Assembly: GCA_900556165.1 (NCBI GenBank)
Contig: USNP01000008.1
Location: 1 to 12,023, forward strand
From: an uncultured bacterium
GTDB lineage: Bacteria > Patescibacteriota > Saccharimonadia > Saccharimonadales > Saccharimonadaceae
Length of the DNA stretch: 12,023 bases
Direction: 5' to 3'
A program made the position numbers and the translations under genes. The notes under the pieces are model-generated. The model was not told the DNA's origin, did not search any database, and was given only the letters and a program-made list of their open reading frames with translations. Positions 1 to 6,186 of this stretch are shown in pieces (positions within the stretch are counted from its first letter, which is position 1; each line of letters begins with the position of its first letter).

Positions 1-463
1 TATACATTTTTGTATAATGTCGCACAATCCAAAAAATACTATTACCGAAACGAAAAGTTTTAGGACTTTTAAAATTATGGTTGTCTGCATAGCATCTGGC
101 AATAATTCTTTTATCGACTAAGGAGATAGATTTCATGCTGAGTTTTTTAGAATAAATTACTAAATAATCATCTTGATGGACTTTTATACCATTTTTTAAA
201 ATACTTTCAAAAATTGGTATGATTTTTCCATTATAATCATATTCGAAACCACCAGTTCCATGCCAAAAATTTATGTTTCTAATACTATTTTCATACTCTC
301 TAAGCTCACTTTCGCTAAAATTTGGTAAAGTATTCAAAAGCTGTTTTTGAAGCCCTAAAATCGCTTTATTTTGTATTTTGGTTTTTATCGATTTTGGCAA
401 GAAAAATATACAAATCTGCTTAGGCAATTTGCGATAGAACTCATTATGTATTCGAAAAATCAT
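1..463 (-). CDS. Partial protein with ADP-ribosyltransferase-like motifs (C-terminus off the left edge)
   Basis: Open frame read on the minus strand from ATG at 463 to the window edge, 154 codons with no stop, so the C-terminal part is missing. The N-terminus is basic and partly hydrophobic (about residues 1-25). The informative part is a His-Gly-Thr at 68-70 in the context FWHGTGG, followed by ESILKNGIKV at about 86-95, then a strand-like ISLVDKRIIARCYADNH at 113-129. An HG[ST] motif followed by an ILxxGI/L helix, then an S/T strand leading into an A..YA helix, is how PARP-like and Tpt1/KptA-like ART-fold proteins look. The third catalytic element (Glu or equivalent) would lie outside the window, so activity cannot be judged. 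A promoter sits so close upstream that the mRNA would start at the ATG. The reading frame is solid; the fold assignment is inference. It could instead be an unrelated Patescibacteria family. Confidence 0.7.
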   Translation of the reverse strand, partial: MIFRIHNEFYRKLPKQICIFFLPKSIKTKIQNKAILGLQKQLLNTLPNFSESELREYENSIRNINFWHGTGGFEYDYNGKIIPIFESILKNGIKVHQDDYLVIYSKKLSMKSISLVDKRIIARCYADNHNFKSPKTFRFGNSIFWIVRHYTKMY

Positions 464-469
464 AATAAA

Positions 470-498
470 ATTATAACATAAACAGAACATAAGTACAA
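470..498 (-). promoter_or_regulatory. Promoter for the 1-463 gene, predicted leaderless
   Basis: Minus strand: TTGTAC (493-498), 17-base spacer, TATAAT (470-475), with a TGn extended -10 element directly before it. Only six bases separate the -10 hexamer from the ATG at 463, so transcription should begin on or next to the start codon. No Shine-Dalgarno site is present. Confidence 0.55.
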
Positions 499-536
499 AA
501 AACATTATAATAAAATAAAAAACTCTTATGTAAATA

Positions 537-565
537 TTGACAAAAAGCATAAGTTGTGATATAAT
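537..565 (+). promoter_or_regulatory. Near-perfect sigma-70-type promoter for the KGG gene
   Basis: Consensus TTGACA (537-542), exactly 17 bases, consensus TATAAT (560-565), plus TGa extended -10 (557-559). It is the strongest-looking promoter in the window. The expected transcript has a leader of about 45 bases, with an AAAGGAG ribosome-binding site at 604-610, five bases before ATG 616. Confidence 0.85.
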
Positions 566-615
566 TAAAACATAATCAAAAATAGATTAGAATTTAATAA
601 AACAAAGGAGATTAA

Positions 616-867
616 ATGGCCGGAACAAAGGCGGGCGGCGCAAAGGCAGCCGCAACTAATAAAGCAAAATATGGAAAAGATTTTTATTCACGAATTGGGC
701 AAAAAGGTGGTAAAAATGGAACAACTGGTGGATTCGCCGCAAACCGTGAACTTGCAAAAATCGCAGGGCAAAAGGGCGGTCGAATTAGTCGTCGTGGCCC
801 AGCTACAACAAAAATTTTAATGACTGACGAATCTGAAGAATCGAAAATTGAAGTTCGTGTAGCTTAA
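616..867 (+). CDS. Small basic KGG-repeat protein (stress/con-10-like motif)
   Basis: 83 residues. Residues 1-20 are Ala/Gly/Lys-rich. Two copies of a KGG motif follow: YGKDFYSRIGQKGG (19-32) and RELAKIAGQKGGRISRRG (44-61). These match the short KGG repeat known from GsiB/con-10-type stress proteins, and from memory similar small proteins also occur on phages and plasmids. The body is strongly basic and ends in an acidic tail (DESEESKIE, 71-79). No signal peptide or membrane segment is visible. The start is fixed by an AAAGGAG site at good spacing. A near-consensus promoter upstream and a bidirectional terminator just downstream make it a stand-alone, probably abundant transcript. The family's biochemical role is not established. 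Nucleic-acid binding is plausible from the charge but is inference. Confidence 0.85.
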   Translation: MAGTKAGGAKAAATNKAKYGKDFYSRIGQKGGKNGTTGGFAANRELAKIAGQKGGRISRRGPATTKILMTDESEESKIEVRVA

Positions 868-880
868 AAGGTATATAAAT

Positions 881-918
881 AAAATCACGCTTTCGAAATG
901 TAGCGTGATTTTATTTTA
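881..918. terminator. Bidirectional terminator between convergent genes
   Basis: Perfect 11-bp stem AAAATCACGCT (881-891) / AGCGTGATTTT (902-912) with a 10-base loop containing TTCGAA. T-rich runs follow on the plus side and, read in the other direction, on the minus side. It ends the KGG transcript and overlaps the stop codon (911-913) of the convergent metallopeptidase gene. Confidence 0.85.
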
Positions 919-1363
919 TTTTTCGCCGTAAACTTTTAAAACGGGAGTCATTATTTTGCCAAACTGTTCCACAGGCAGGACACTTATAGCTTAAATCTCG
1001 CTGTTGAAAACCATTAACTTTACAATTTGGACAAAGGCTTCTTTTGTGGATCCAGTCACGATATGTGTCAAGTTTTTGTTCGGCTAAATTTGAATTAAAG
1101 CAAAAACCATATTGAGCTGTAAGGGTATTTTTAACTAAATCCCAGGCCTCAGTTTCCATTTTTAATAGCTCAATGTCAAGCCAAAAATCTTCGTGTCCAA
1201 GCAGTGCGTGAGCTAATTCGTGGAGGATTAACAAGTGAAAGTTTGAAGAATTTAGATTGAAAAAAATTGTATTTTCTTTTTTTGACCAATAAAAATCGTC
1301 GCTTTCTTCAAAGTTGAATTGTGGAAAATCTTGACGCAACCTGTTTGCAAATTCTAGATTCAT
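911..1363 (-). CDS. Small zinc metallopeptidase (HELAH, IrrE/ImmA- or SprT-like) with C-terminal zinc ribbon
   Basis: 150 residues. The motif LHELAHALLGH (47-57) is a clear HExxH zinc-binding site (His48, Glu49, His52). A Glu in KMETEAW (Glu70 or Glu72) is placed as in gluzincins and could be the third zinc ligand. The C-terminal part holds two Cys pairs, CPNC (111-114) and CPAC (128-131), which form a zinc ribbon, followed by a basic tail. No signal peptide or membrane helix is visible, so a cytoplasmic protease is expected. ImmA/IrrE proteins usually have or neighbour an HTH repressor, but none is adjacent here. HExxH plus a C-terminal ribbon also recalls the SprT family. The gene follows the ROK kinase by 38 bases but has its own promoter with a -10 box six bases from the ATG. 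The protease class is well supported; the target is unknown. Confidence 0.8.
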   Translation of the reverse strand: MNLEFANRLRQDFPQFNFEESDDFYWSKKENTIFFNLNSSNFHLLILHELAHALLGHEDFWLDIELLKMETEAWDLVKNTLTAQYGFCFNSNLAEQKLDTYRDWIHKRSLCPNCKVNGFQQRDLSYKCPACGTVWQNNDSRFKSLRRKIK

Positions 1364-1369
1364 AAAACT

Positions 1370-1398
1370 ATTTTAACACAATTTAGACTTTTTGAAAA
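1370..1398 (-). promoter_or_regulatory. Promoter for the metallopeptidase, predicted leaderless
   Basis: Minus strand: TTTTCA (1393-1398, four of six consensus), 17-base spacer, TAAAAT (1370-1375) with TGT extended -10. Six bases lie between the -10 box and the ATG at 1363, leaving no room for a ribosome-binding site. Confidence 0.5.
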
Positions 1399-1401
1399 AT
1401 A

Positions 1402-2220
1402 TTAAAGCTGTTCTTTTGCAAATTCGTAGCAGCCATAAATAACAGCTTCTCGCGGTTTTTCTGATTTAATAATTTTTGGGCAGGAAATTCCTTCGGGGAG
1501 ATTTTCTTTGATGAGTTGGTTTAAAAACAGATCGAATTTTTCGAAATTTTCACCAAGACTTCCGCCAATTACAATCACATCAGGCTGAATTATTGGGATT
1601 GCTACCAGAAAACCACGTGAAATTCTATCTGCAATTCTTTTCCATTGTCGTGGGTTTGAAATTTCGCTCACATATTTTCCATAAACATTAAAAATTGCTC
1701 GCGCACTGGCGATTTCTTCCCATTCTTTTATTGTACCGTCAAACTCGATTGGAATTCGACCAATTTCGCTATTTTTTAATCCTTGGTTAATTTTTCCTGA
1801 GGTAATTATGCCTGAACCAATTCCTGTTGAGAGTGTGATATAAAGCATGTTTTGATGCTTATTTTTAAATTTTTTACTTTCGAAAAGTCCCGCGAGATTT
1901 GCATCATTTTCAATAAAAATTTTAGGTTGAGGGAATATTTTCGAAATCTCAGACTTAATGTTGAAATTTTGCCAGTTTAAATTTTTCGCCCAAACAACAA
2001 TTTCATTTTCGATTATTCCAGGCTCGGCGCAAGAAATCGCTTTAACTTCACCATTTTTTATCTCTTTTGAAAACTCTTTTTTGATAATTTTTTCAATAAT
2101 TTCAATATATTTTTGTTTTGATTTTGGTGTTTTAAATTCGAAAGATTTTAGAAGCTTTCCATTGTCAGAAAAGCTTGCTAATAAAGTTTTTGTTCCACCT
2201 GTGTCAATCGCGATAATCAT
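1402..2220 (-). CDS. ROK-family sugar kinase / glucokinase-like protein lacking the zinc motif
   Basis: 272 residues from the chosen start. ROK proteins are actin-fold kinases that phosphorylate hexoses with ATP, or act as sugar-responsive repressors when fused to an HTH. There is no HTH here, so a kinase is expected. Visible motifs: phosphate-1 loop DTGGTK (6-11), catalytic-Asp motif ENDAN (104-108, Asp106), phosphate-2 loop STGIGSG (about 131-137), and a late IGGSLG adenosine-site motif. The usual ExGH...CxCGxxGCxE zinc site is absent: the equivalent stretch reads SEIGRIPIEFDG, then goes straight to EEIASARAI. An upstream in-frame ATG at 2226 would add Met-Leu. I chose 2220 because the -10 box lies exactly six bases upstream of it, as for other minus-strand genes here, and because the family normally begins close to the DTGGTK strand. 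The substrate is not deducible. Confidence 0.87.
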   Translation of the reverse strand: MIIAIDTGGTKTLLASFSDNGKLLKSFEFKTPKSKQKYIEIIEKIIKKEFSKEIKNGEVKAISCAEPGIIENEIVVWAKNLNWQNFNIKSEISKIFPQPKIFIENDANLAGLFESKKFKNKHQNMLYITLSTGIGSGIITSGKINQGLKNSEIGRIPIEFDGTIKEWEEIASARAIFNVYGKYVSEISNPRQWKRIADRISRGFLVAIPIIQPDVIVIGGSLGENFEKFDLFLNQLIKENLPEGISCPKIIKSEKPREAVIYGCYEFAKEQL

Positions 2221-2226
2221 AAGCAT

Positions 2227-2255
2227 ATTCTACACCGAAAAAGCTTAAATTTCAA
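2227..2255 (-). promoter_or_regulatory. Promoter for the ROK kinase, predicted leaderless
   Basis: Minus strand: TTGAAA (2250-2255, five of six), 17-base spacer, TAGAAT (2227-2232). The hexamer ends six bases before the ATG at 2220. The alternative ATG (2226) abuts the -10 box and could not be inside the transcript, which decides the start. Confidence 0.65.
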
Positions 2256-2268
2256 CCTTTTAAAACGC

Positions 2269-2297
2269 TTGATTTTTTGAGCGTAAAATGTTAAAAT
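2269..2297 (+). promoter_or_regulatory. Promoter for rpsA
   Basis: TTGATT (2269-2274), 17-base spacer, TAAAAT (2292-2297) with TGT extended -10 (2289-2291). A short inverted repeat ACGCT (2265-2269) / AGCGT (2280-2284) straddles the -35 box and could be an operator, though it is only five bases per arm. It is divergent from the ROK promoter about 14 bases away, so the two may influence each other. Confidence 0.6.
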
Positions 2298-2330
2298 GGT
2301 ATCAATCTATTGGGCAGGTTAATTTTAGCT

Positions 2331-2372
2331 ATGTTCAAAGAAATACAATTAAGGAAGGAGTCTTAAAGACTA
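2331..2372 (+). promoter_or_regulatory. rpsA leader: mini-ORF and inverted repeat at the ribosome-binding site
   Basis: The predicted mRNA has a leader of about 70 bases. It contains an 11-codon frame (ATG 2331, TAA 2364-2366, peptide MFKEIQLRKES) that reads through the AAGGAAGGAG ribosome-binding site (2351-2360) and stops six bases before the rpsA ATG. An inverted repeat AGTCTT-A-AAGACT (2359-2371) fills the gap between Shine-Dalgarno and start, which at about 12 bases is longer than usual. Folding would shorten it. Feedback control by S1 is known in other bacteria; here it is only a possibility. Confidence 0.35.
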
Positions 2373-3440
2373 ATGGCTGAAGCCAAAAAACTAACTATGG
2401 ACGAATTGTTGGCGTCTGCTCCAGAGAGCGCAAACCAACTAAATCAAGGCGAAACTGTTGAAGGAACAATTCTTTCAGTTCGCAAGCACGAAATTTTAAT
2501 TGACCTTGGTGCTAAAGGTGTTGGATTTGTTCCTCGCCGTGAAGCTGGTCATTCGAAAAACCTTGTTGAAGGTGAAACAGTAACAGCAAGCGTTGTTGAT
2601 ACTGAAATGGACAACGGAATGTCGTTGCTTTCTCTTCGAAAAGCTGCTAAAGATCGTGGCTGGGAAGAGATTATCGAAAAAATGGAAAACGGTGAAACTA
2701 TCGAAATTATTCCATTTGATGCAAACCGAGGTGGATTGTTGGTTGAATATGAAGGAATCCGTGGATTCTTACCGGTTTCTCAACTTTCAGCAGAACACTA
2801 CCCACGCGTTGGTGCAAGCGATAAAGATGAGATTTTGAGCCGATTAAATGTTTTGATCGACAAATCAATCAGTGTTCGAATTCTTGACGCAGATCGCAAA
2901 ACTAATAAATTAATTTTCAGCGAAAAAGAAGCTGTTAAAGATGGTCTCAATGAACGATTCGATAGCTTGAAAATCGGCGATGAAGTTGAAGGTGTTGCGA
3001 CGGGTGTTGTAGACTTTGGTGTTTTTGTAAATATCGAAGGAATTGAAGGTTTGGTTCACATTTCTGAAATTTCTTGGGAACGCGTAAATAATCCAAAAGA
3101 TTATGTAAAAATCGGTGATACAATTAAAGCAAAAATCATTGCAATCGACAAAGATCGCCTAAGTCTTTCAATGAAACAGCTAACTGAAGACCCATGGCTT
3201 TCAGAAGTTGAGCAATTCAAAAAAGGTTCAAAGGTTGAAGGAACTGTAACTCGAATTACACCATTTGGTGCTTTTGTAAAAATCAGTCCAGCGATTGAAG
3301 CTCTTGTTCACGTTTCAGAACTTGGAAAAGGTAACGATATCAACCCAGAAAACATCTTTACTCTTAACGAGCGAAAAGAATTTGTAGTTATCGATATTGA
3401 CAAAGAGAATCGAAAAATTTCTCTTAGCCTTGCAAAATAA
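2373..3440 (+). CDS. rpsA: Ribosomal protein S1 (four S1 domains)
   Basis: 355 residues, shorter than the six-domain S1 of proteobacteria (about 557) and closer to the four-domain S1 of Actinobacteria, Firmicutes and CPR. Four OB-fold S1 repeats are readable at about 25-90, 107-184, 202-270 and 285-354. Repeats 3 and 4 are the most canonical, with DFGVFVNIEGIEGLVHISEIS (213-233) and PFGAFVKISPAIEALVHVSEL (297-317), each closing on an RLSLSMK/KISLSLAK strand. S1 binds single-stranded mRNA on the 30S subunit and helps load leadered messages. It is followed 94 bases later by infB on the same strand, so both genes serve translation initiation. The N-terminal 24 residues are an acidic helix-like segment. 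Codon use favours GAA, AAA and GTT, like its neighbours. Identification is secure. No promoter is obvious before infB, so co-transcription is likely. Confidence 0.95.
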   Translation: MAEAKKLTMDELLASAPESANQLNQGETVEGTILSVRKHEILIDLGAKGVGFVPRREAGHSKNLVEGETVTASVVDTEMDNGMSLLSLRKAAKDRGWEEIIEKMENGETIEIIPFDANRGGLLVEYEGIRGFLPVSQLSAEHYPRVGASDKDEILSRLNVLIDKSISVRILDADRKTNKLIFSEKEAVKDGLNERFDSLKIGDEVEGVATGVVDFGVFVNIEGIEGLVHISEISWERVNNPKDYVKIGDTIKAKIIAIDKDRLSLSMKQLTEDPWLSEVEQFKKGSKVEGTVTRITPFGAFVKISPAIEALVHVSELGKGNDINPENIFTLNERKEFVVIDIDKENRKISLSLAK

Positions 3441-3446
3441 TTCAAA

Positions 3447-3496
3447 ATTATTCTTGCGTTGAATAATCGGAAATCGGTTTCATAAATCGGTTTCCG
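3447..3496 (+). other. Two abutting hairpins in the rpsA-infB intergenic region
   Basis: Hairpin 1: ATTATTC (3447-3453) / GAATAAT (3461-3467), 7 bp, 7-base loop. Hairpin 2 starts on the next base: arms 3468-3480 and 3484-3496, 13 bp with two G-U pairs and a 3-base CAT loop. Its arms carry the direct repeat AAATCGGTTTC. No T-run follows, so it is not a standard intrinsic terminator. It may be an RNA processing or stability element, or a regulatory structure ahead of infB. Confidence 0.55.
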
Positions 3497-3534
3497 AACT
3501 TCAGCTTAAGAAAATAAAAACCAGAGGAGGTTAT

Positions 3535-5322
3535 ATGAGTCAGAAGAAAATCATAAATATCGCAGATTCTATCACTGTTGATGAATTGGCCGGAGTTTTA
3601 AATCTCCCTGTTACAACTTTAATCGGTGAACTTTTTAAGAATGGAATTGTTGCAACAATTAACCAGAGGATTGATTTCGAAACAGCAGTTATCGTAACTG
3701 AAGAGCTTGGTTTTACTAATGTTAAACTCAAAAGAAAAGCCAAAAATGATGAAGTTACTTCGCGGTTAAATAAAATGCATGAAGTTTCTGAAAATGCACA
3801 ACCTCGACCTCCGATTGTGGCAGTTATGGGACATGTTGACCATGGAAAAACAACTCTTCTTGATACAATTCTTGGAACAAAAACAGTTTCTGGTGAGGCT
3901 GGTGGAATTACACAACATATTTCAGCTTATCAAACTGAGCGAAAAGGGCGAAAGATTACTTTGCTCGACACTCCGGGACACGAGGCTTTTGCAGCACTTC
4001 GACAACACGGAGCAACTTTAACAGATGTTGTTATTATTGTCGTTGCTGCTGACGATGGCGTAAAACCTCAAACTATCGAGGCGATTCGTTTCGCGCAAAA
4101 TGCAAATGCGAAAATTGTTGTTGCAATTAATAAAATGGATAAAGATACTGCAAATAAAGATCGTGTAATGGCCGAACTTTCAGAACGTGGTTTGATGCCA
4201 GAAGAATGGGGTGGTGATGTGACGATGGTTCCAATTTCAGCAAAAAATGGCGACGGAATCGATAATCTGCTTGATATGGTTATTTTGACAGCAGATCTTG
4301 AAGAATTGCGTGCAGATGTTGATATTCCGGCCGAGGGACTTGTAATTGAATCTCACATGGAAGTTGGAAAGGGTTCGGTTGTTTCGCTTTTGGTTGAACA
4401 TGGTAAACTTGAACAGGGGGGGTTCTTGGTTGCTGGAACGACTTATGCTAAAATTCGAACACTTCAAAATTATAGAGGTGAGTCTATCAAAGAAGCTGGT
4501 CCATCAACCCCGGTAACAGTTACTGGGTTTAAAGAATTACCTCAGTTTGGCGATGTTTTTAAGGTTGTTAAAAATGAAAAAGAAGCTCGAAGTCTTGCGC
4601 AAAAAGCTAAAATTGAAGCCGCTCAAAATGCTGCAACAACAAATGTTACTGGTGCAGATTTGCTTAAGATGATGAATCAAAAACATGATGCTGAAGATTT
4701 TAATATTATTATTAAAGCGGATGTTCAAGGTTCGTTAACATCTGTTTCGGATAGTTTACGTTTAATTGAAACTGGTGGTGAAGTTAATTTGAATGTTGTT
4801 GGTGGCGGAATTGGTAATATCACCGAAAATGATGTTCATTTAGCTTCGGCTGGCGAAAAAACAATTATTTATGGATTTAATGTTGAACTACCACCTGCAA
4901 TCAAAAAGATTGCAACTCGTGATCGTGTGGAGGTTCGAATTTATAAAGTTATTTACGAACTTCTTGATGACGCGCGAGCAGAAATGGAGAAATTCCTTGC
5001 GCCAGAAGTTATTGAAACTGAAATCGGCTCTTTAGATGTGAAAGGTGTTTTCCGCACGATGAAAGAAGAAATTATTGCGGGTGGGGAGGTGACATCGGGC
5101 CGTATCTATACTGGATTACTTGCGCGTGTAATTCGAAAGAAAGAGCAAATTGCAGAGGTTGAAGTTTCGCATGTTCAGCGCCAACAACAGGAAGCGAAAG
5201 ATGTTGTTGAAGGTGAAATGTGTGGACTTTCGCTTAAAACTAAAAAGAAAATTCAGCTTGAAATTGGCGACAAACTCGAATTCTTTACTCGCGAGGTTGT
5301 TGCTCGAAAACTTAAAGCATAA
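3535..5322 (+). CDS. infB: Translation initiation factor IF-2 (compact form)
   Basis: 595 residues. This GTPase brings fMet-tRNA to the 30S subunit and promotes subunit joining. One IF2_N module is visible at about 8-60. It is followed by only about 30 linker residues, then the G domain: G1 GHVDHGKTT (99-107), the G2 region [10 protein letters not shown] (123-132), G3 DTPGHEAF (145-152), G4 NKMD (199-202), G5 SAK (235-237). The domain II barrel, the domain III helix region and the fMet-tRNA-binding C2 domain fill the rest, ending [16 protein letters not shown]. The E. coli long form is about 890 residues, so the N-terminus is strongly reduced, as in minimal genomes. All GTPase motifs are intact. 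Start: AGAGGAGG at 3523-3530, four bases from the ATG. Its substrate is made by fmt, encoded 0.9 kb downstream on the other strand, and Def later removes the formyl group. Confidence 0.97.
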   Translation: MSQKKIINIADSITVDELAGVLNLPVTTLIGELFKNGIVATINQRIDFETAVIVTEELGFTNVKLKRKAKNDEVTSRLNKMHEVSENAQPRPPIVAVMGHVDHGKTTLLDTILGTKTVSGEAGGITQHISAYQTERKGRKITLLDTPGHEAFAALRQHGATLTDVVIIVVAADDGVKPQTIEAIRFAQNANAKIVVAINKMDKDTANKDRVMAELSERGLMPEEWGGDVTMVPISAKNGDGIDNLLDMVILTADLEELRADVDIPAEGLVIESHMEVGKGSVVSLLVEHGKLEQGGFLVAGTTYAKIRTLQNYRGESIKEAGPSTPVTVTGFKELPQFGDVFKVVKNEKEARSLAQKAKIEAAQNAATTNVTGADLLKMMNQKHDAEDFNIIIKADVQGSLTSVSDSLRLIETGGEVNLNVVGGGIGNITENDVHLASAGEKTIIYGFNVELPPAIKKIATRDRVEVRIYKVIYELLDDARAEMEKFLAPEVIETEIGSLDVKGVFRTMKEEIIAGGEVTSGRIYTGLLARVIRKKEQIAEVEVSHVQRQQQEAKDVVEGEMCGLSLKTKKKIQLEIGDKLEFFTREVVARKLKA

Positions 5323-5331
5323 TTTGATTGT

Positions 5332-5366
5332 AAAAACTGTTCGAAAATCTCGAGCGGTTTTTTTTT
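5332..5366 (+). terminator. Intrinsic terminator after infB
   Basis: 13-bp stem (5332-5344 with 5350-5362, two G-U pairs), 5-base loop, ending in a run of nine T (5358-5366). It starts nine bases after the infB stop. TTCGAA lies at the stem-loop junction (5340-5345). Confidence 0.85.
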
Positions 5367-5675
5367 CTTGATTTTTATGAGGAGGGATGAGGTTCTATAA
5401 TTGATTAGTTAATAAAAATGTGGGCATACATATAAAGAAACCTCTTACAGTCCTTCAATCAGTGAAGTTTATAAAATAGATATTGGAGTTTTTTACAGGA
5501 GGTGATCTATATTATAATTATTATAGGATTTATTTTGATGTTTATAAATTTTATTATGGAGGATAGTGTGAAGGAAATATCTTTAAAAATATTCATGGTT
5601 GGGGGGTATGATGATATGTTAGTTATAGTTATTACGCTCGAGGTTGATAGGATTTGTATAGATAATAAATAAAAT
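5367..5675. other. Gene-poor, C-depleted stretch with an unusually strong Shine-Dalgarno sequence
   Basis: About 310 bases with no convincing gene. From about 5480 to 5670 the plus strand has very few C but many G, and is rich in ATA, AGG and GGG triplets that neighbouring genes avoid, so it looks foreign or non-coding. AGGAGGTGATC at 5497-5507 matches the 16S rRNA anti-Shine-Dalgarno over eleven bases. The frame behind it runs open to TAA 5670-5672, with possible starts ATT 5511, ATG 5538 and GTG 5568. GTG 5568 has its own GGAGG (5558-5562). The result would be 34-53 residues with a hydrophobic beginning. I recognise no family. It could be a decayed gene or insertion, a small membrane peptide gene, or chance. 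Confidence 0.5.
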
Positions 5676-5704
5676 TTGCTAAATTATTTCGCTTGTGTTA
5701 AAAT
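5676..5704 (+). promoter_or_regulatory. Promoter for the DUF5663 gene
   Basis: TTGCTA (5676-5681), 17-base spacer, TAAAAT (5699-5704) with TGT extended -10. The transcript would begin near 5711 and carry an AAAGGA ribosome-binding site (about 5719-5724) before ATG 5731. Confidence 0.6.
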
Positions 5705-5730
5705 AGAAGTAACTAAACAAAGGAAAGAGA

Positions 5731-6144
5731 ATGTTTCAATTAGACGATAAATTTTTTGAAGGAATTGGCATAGAGCGAATGTCTCCACAAGAAGCTGTAG
5801 TTTTTAAACAACATGTCCAGGAAGAACTTGAAACTCGCGTTGGTGAACGAATAACGGATGGATTTTCGAACGAAAAGCTTGAAGAGTTCGAAAAAATCAT
5901 CGATGATGCTCCCGGATTTGTCGATAGCTGGCTAATTTCAAACGTTTCAGATTTTCGAAATGATCGTGCGTTTCTTGCGCTCGTTGAGCAGAATGGTGGG
6001 CAAGAAAATCGTCAAACTATTTCAGAATTCGCTTCGATGAAGTGGCTTGAAATTAATCGTCCAGATTTCAACCAAATTACAACAATCGTAATGAAAGAAA
6101 TGCAAGACGAACTTAAAGCAAATATTGACAAAATTTTTGGCTGA
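5731..6144 (+). CDS. DUF5663-like protein of unknown function
   Basis: 137 residues, acidic and mostly helical, with no signal peptide, Cys or membrane segment. The N-terminal half has the pattern I associate with DUF5663, a family seen mainly in Patescibacteria: a short FFEGIGIERMSPQEA opening (8-22), then a long helix with ELETRVGERI (32-41), then LEEFEKIID (50-58). The second half (60-137) has DSWLISNVSDF and ends in an amphipathic helix. It is a single-gene transcript with its own promoter, an AAAGGA ribosome-binding site and a terminator after the stop. It ends in TGA, which shows that TGA is a stop in this organism. Family recognition is from memory of the pattern and would need a profile search. 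No function can be claimed. Confidence 0.85.
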   Translation: MFQLDDKFFEGIGIERMSPQEAVVFKQHVQEELETRVGERITDGFSNEKLEEFEKIIDDAPGFVDSWLISNVSDFRNDRAFLALVEQNGGQENRQTISEFASMKWLEINRPDFNQITTIVMKEMQDELKANIDKIFG

Positions 6145-6147
6145 ATT

Positions 6148-6175
6148 AAAAACCGTGCTTAATTGCACGGTTTTT
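6148..6175. terminator. Bidirectional terminator between DUF5663 and fmt
   Basis: Perfect 11-bp stem AAAAACCGTGC (6148-6158) / GCACGGTTTTT (6165-6175), 6-base loop. The A- and T-runs at the ends serve both strands, so it closes the plus-strand gene at 6144 and the minus-strand fmt gene at 6187. Confidence 0.9.
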
Positions 6176-6186
6176 GTATTTTGAAA

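Noticed and set aside
2221..2226. Upstream in-frame ATG as the ROK kinase start
   Set aside because: It directly abuts the TAGAAT -10 box, so it would lie upstream of the transcript start. The ATG at 2220 fits the leaderless spacing.
1958..2248. Plus-strand frame antisense to the ROK kinase
   Set aside because: It is a shadow of a well-supported kinase gene, without a ribosome-binding site or promoter.
5497..5507. Complement of the 16S rRNA 3' end as an rRNA remnant
   Set aside because: The match is limited to the anti-Shine-Dalgarno stretch and breaks down immediately on both sides, so it is simply a very strong ribosome-binding-site sequence.
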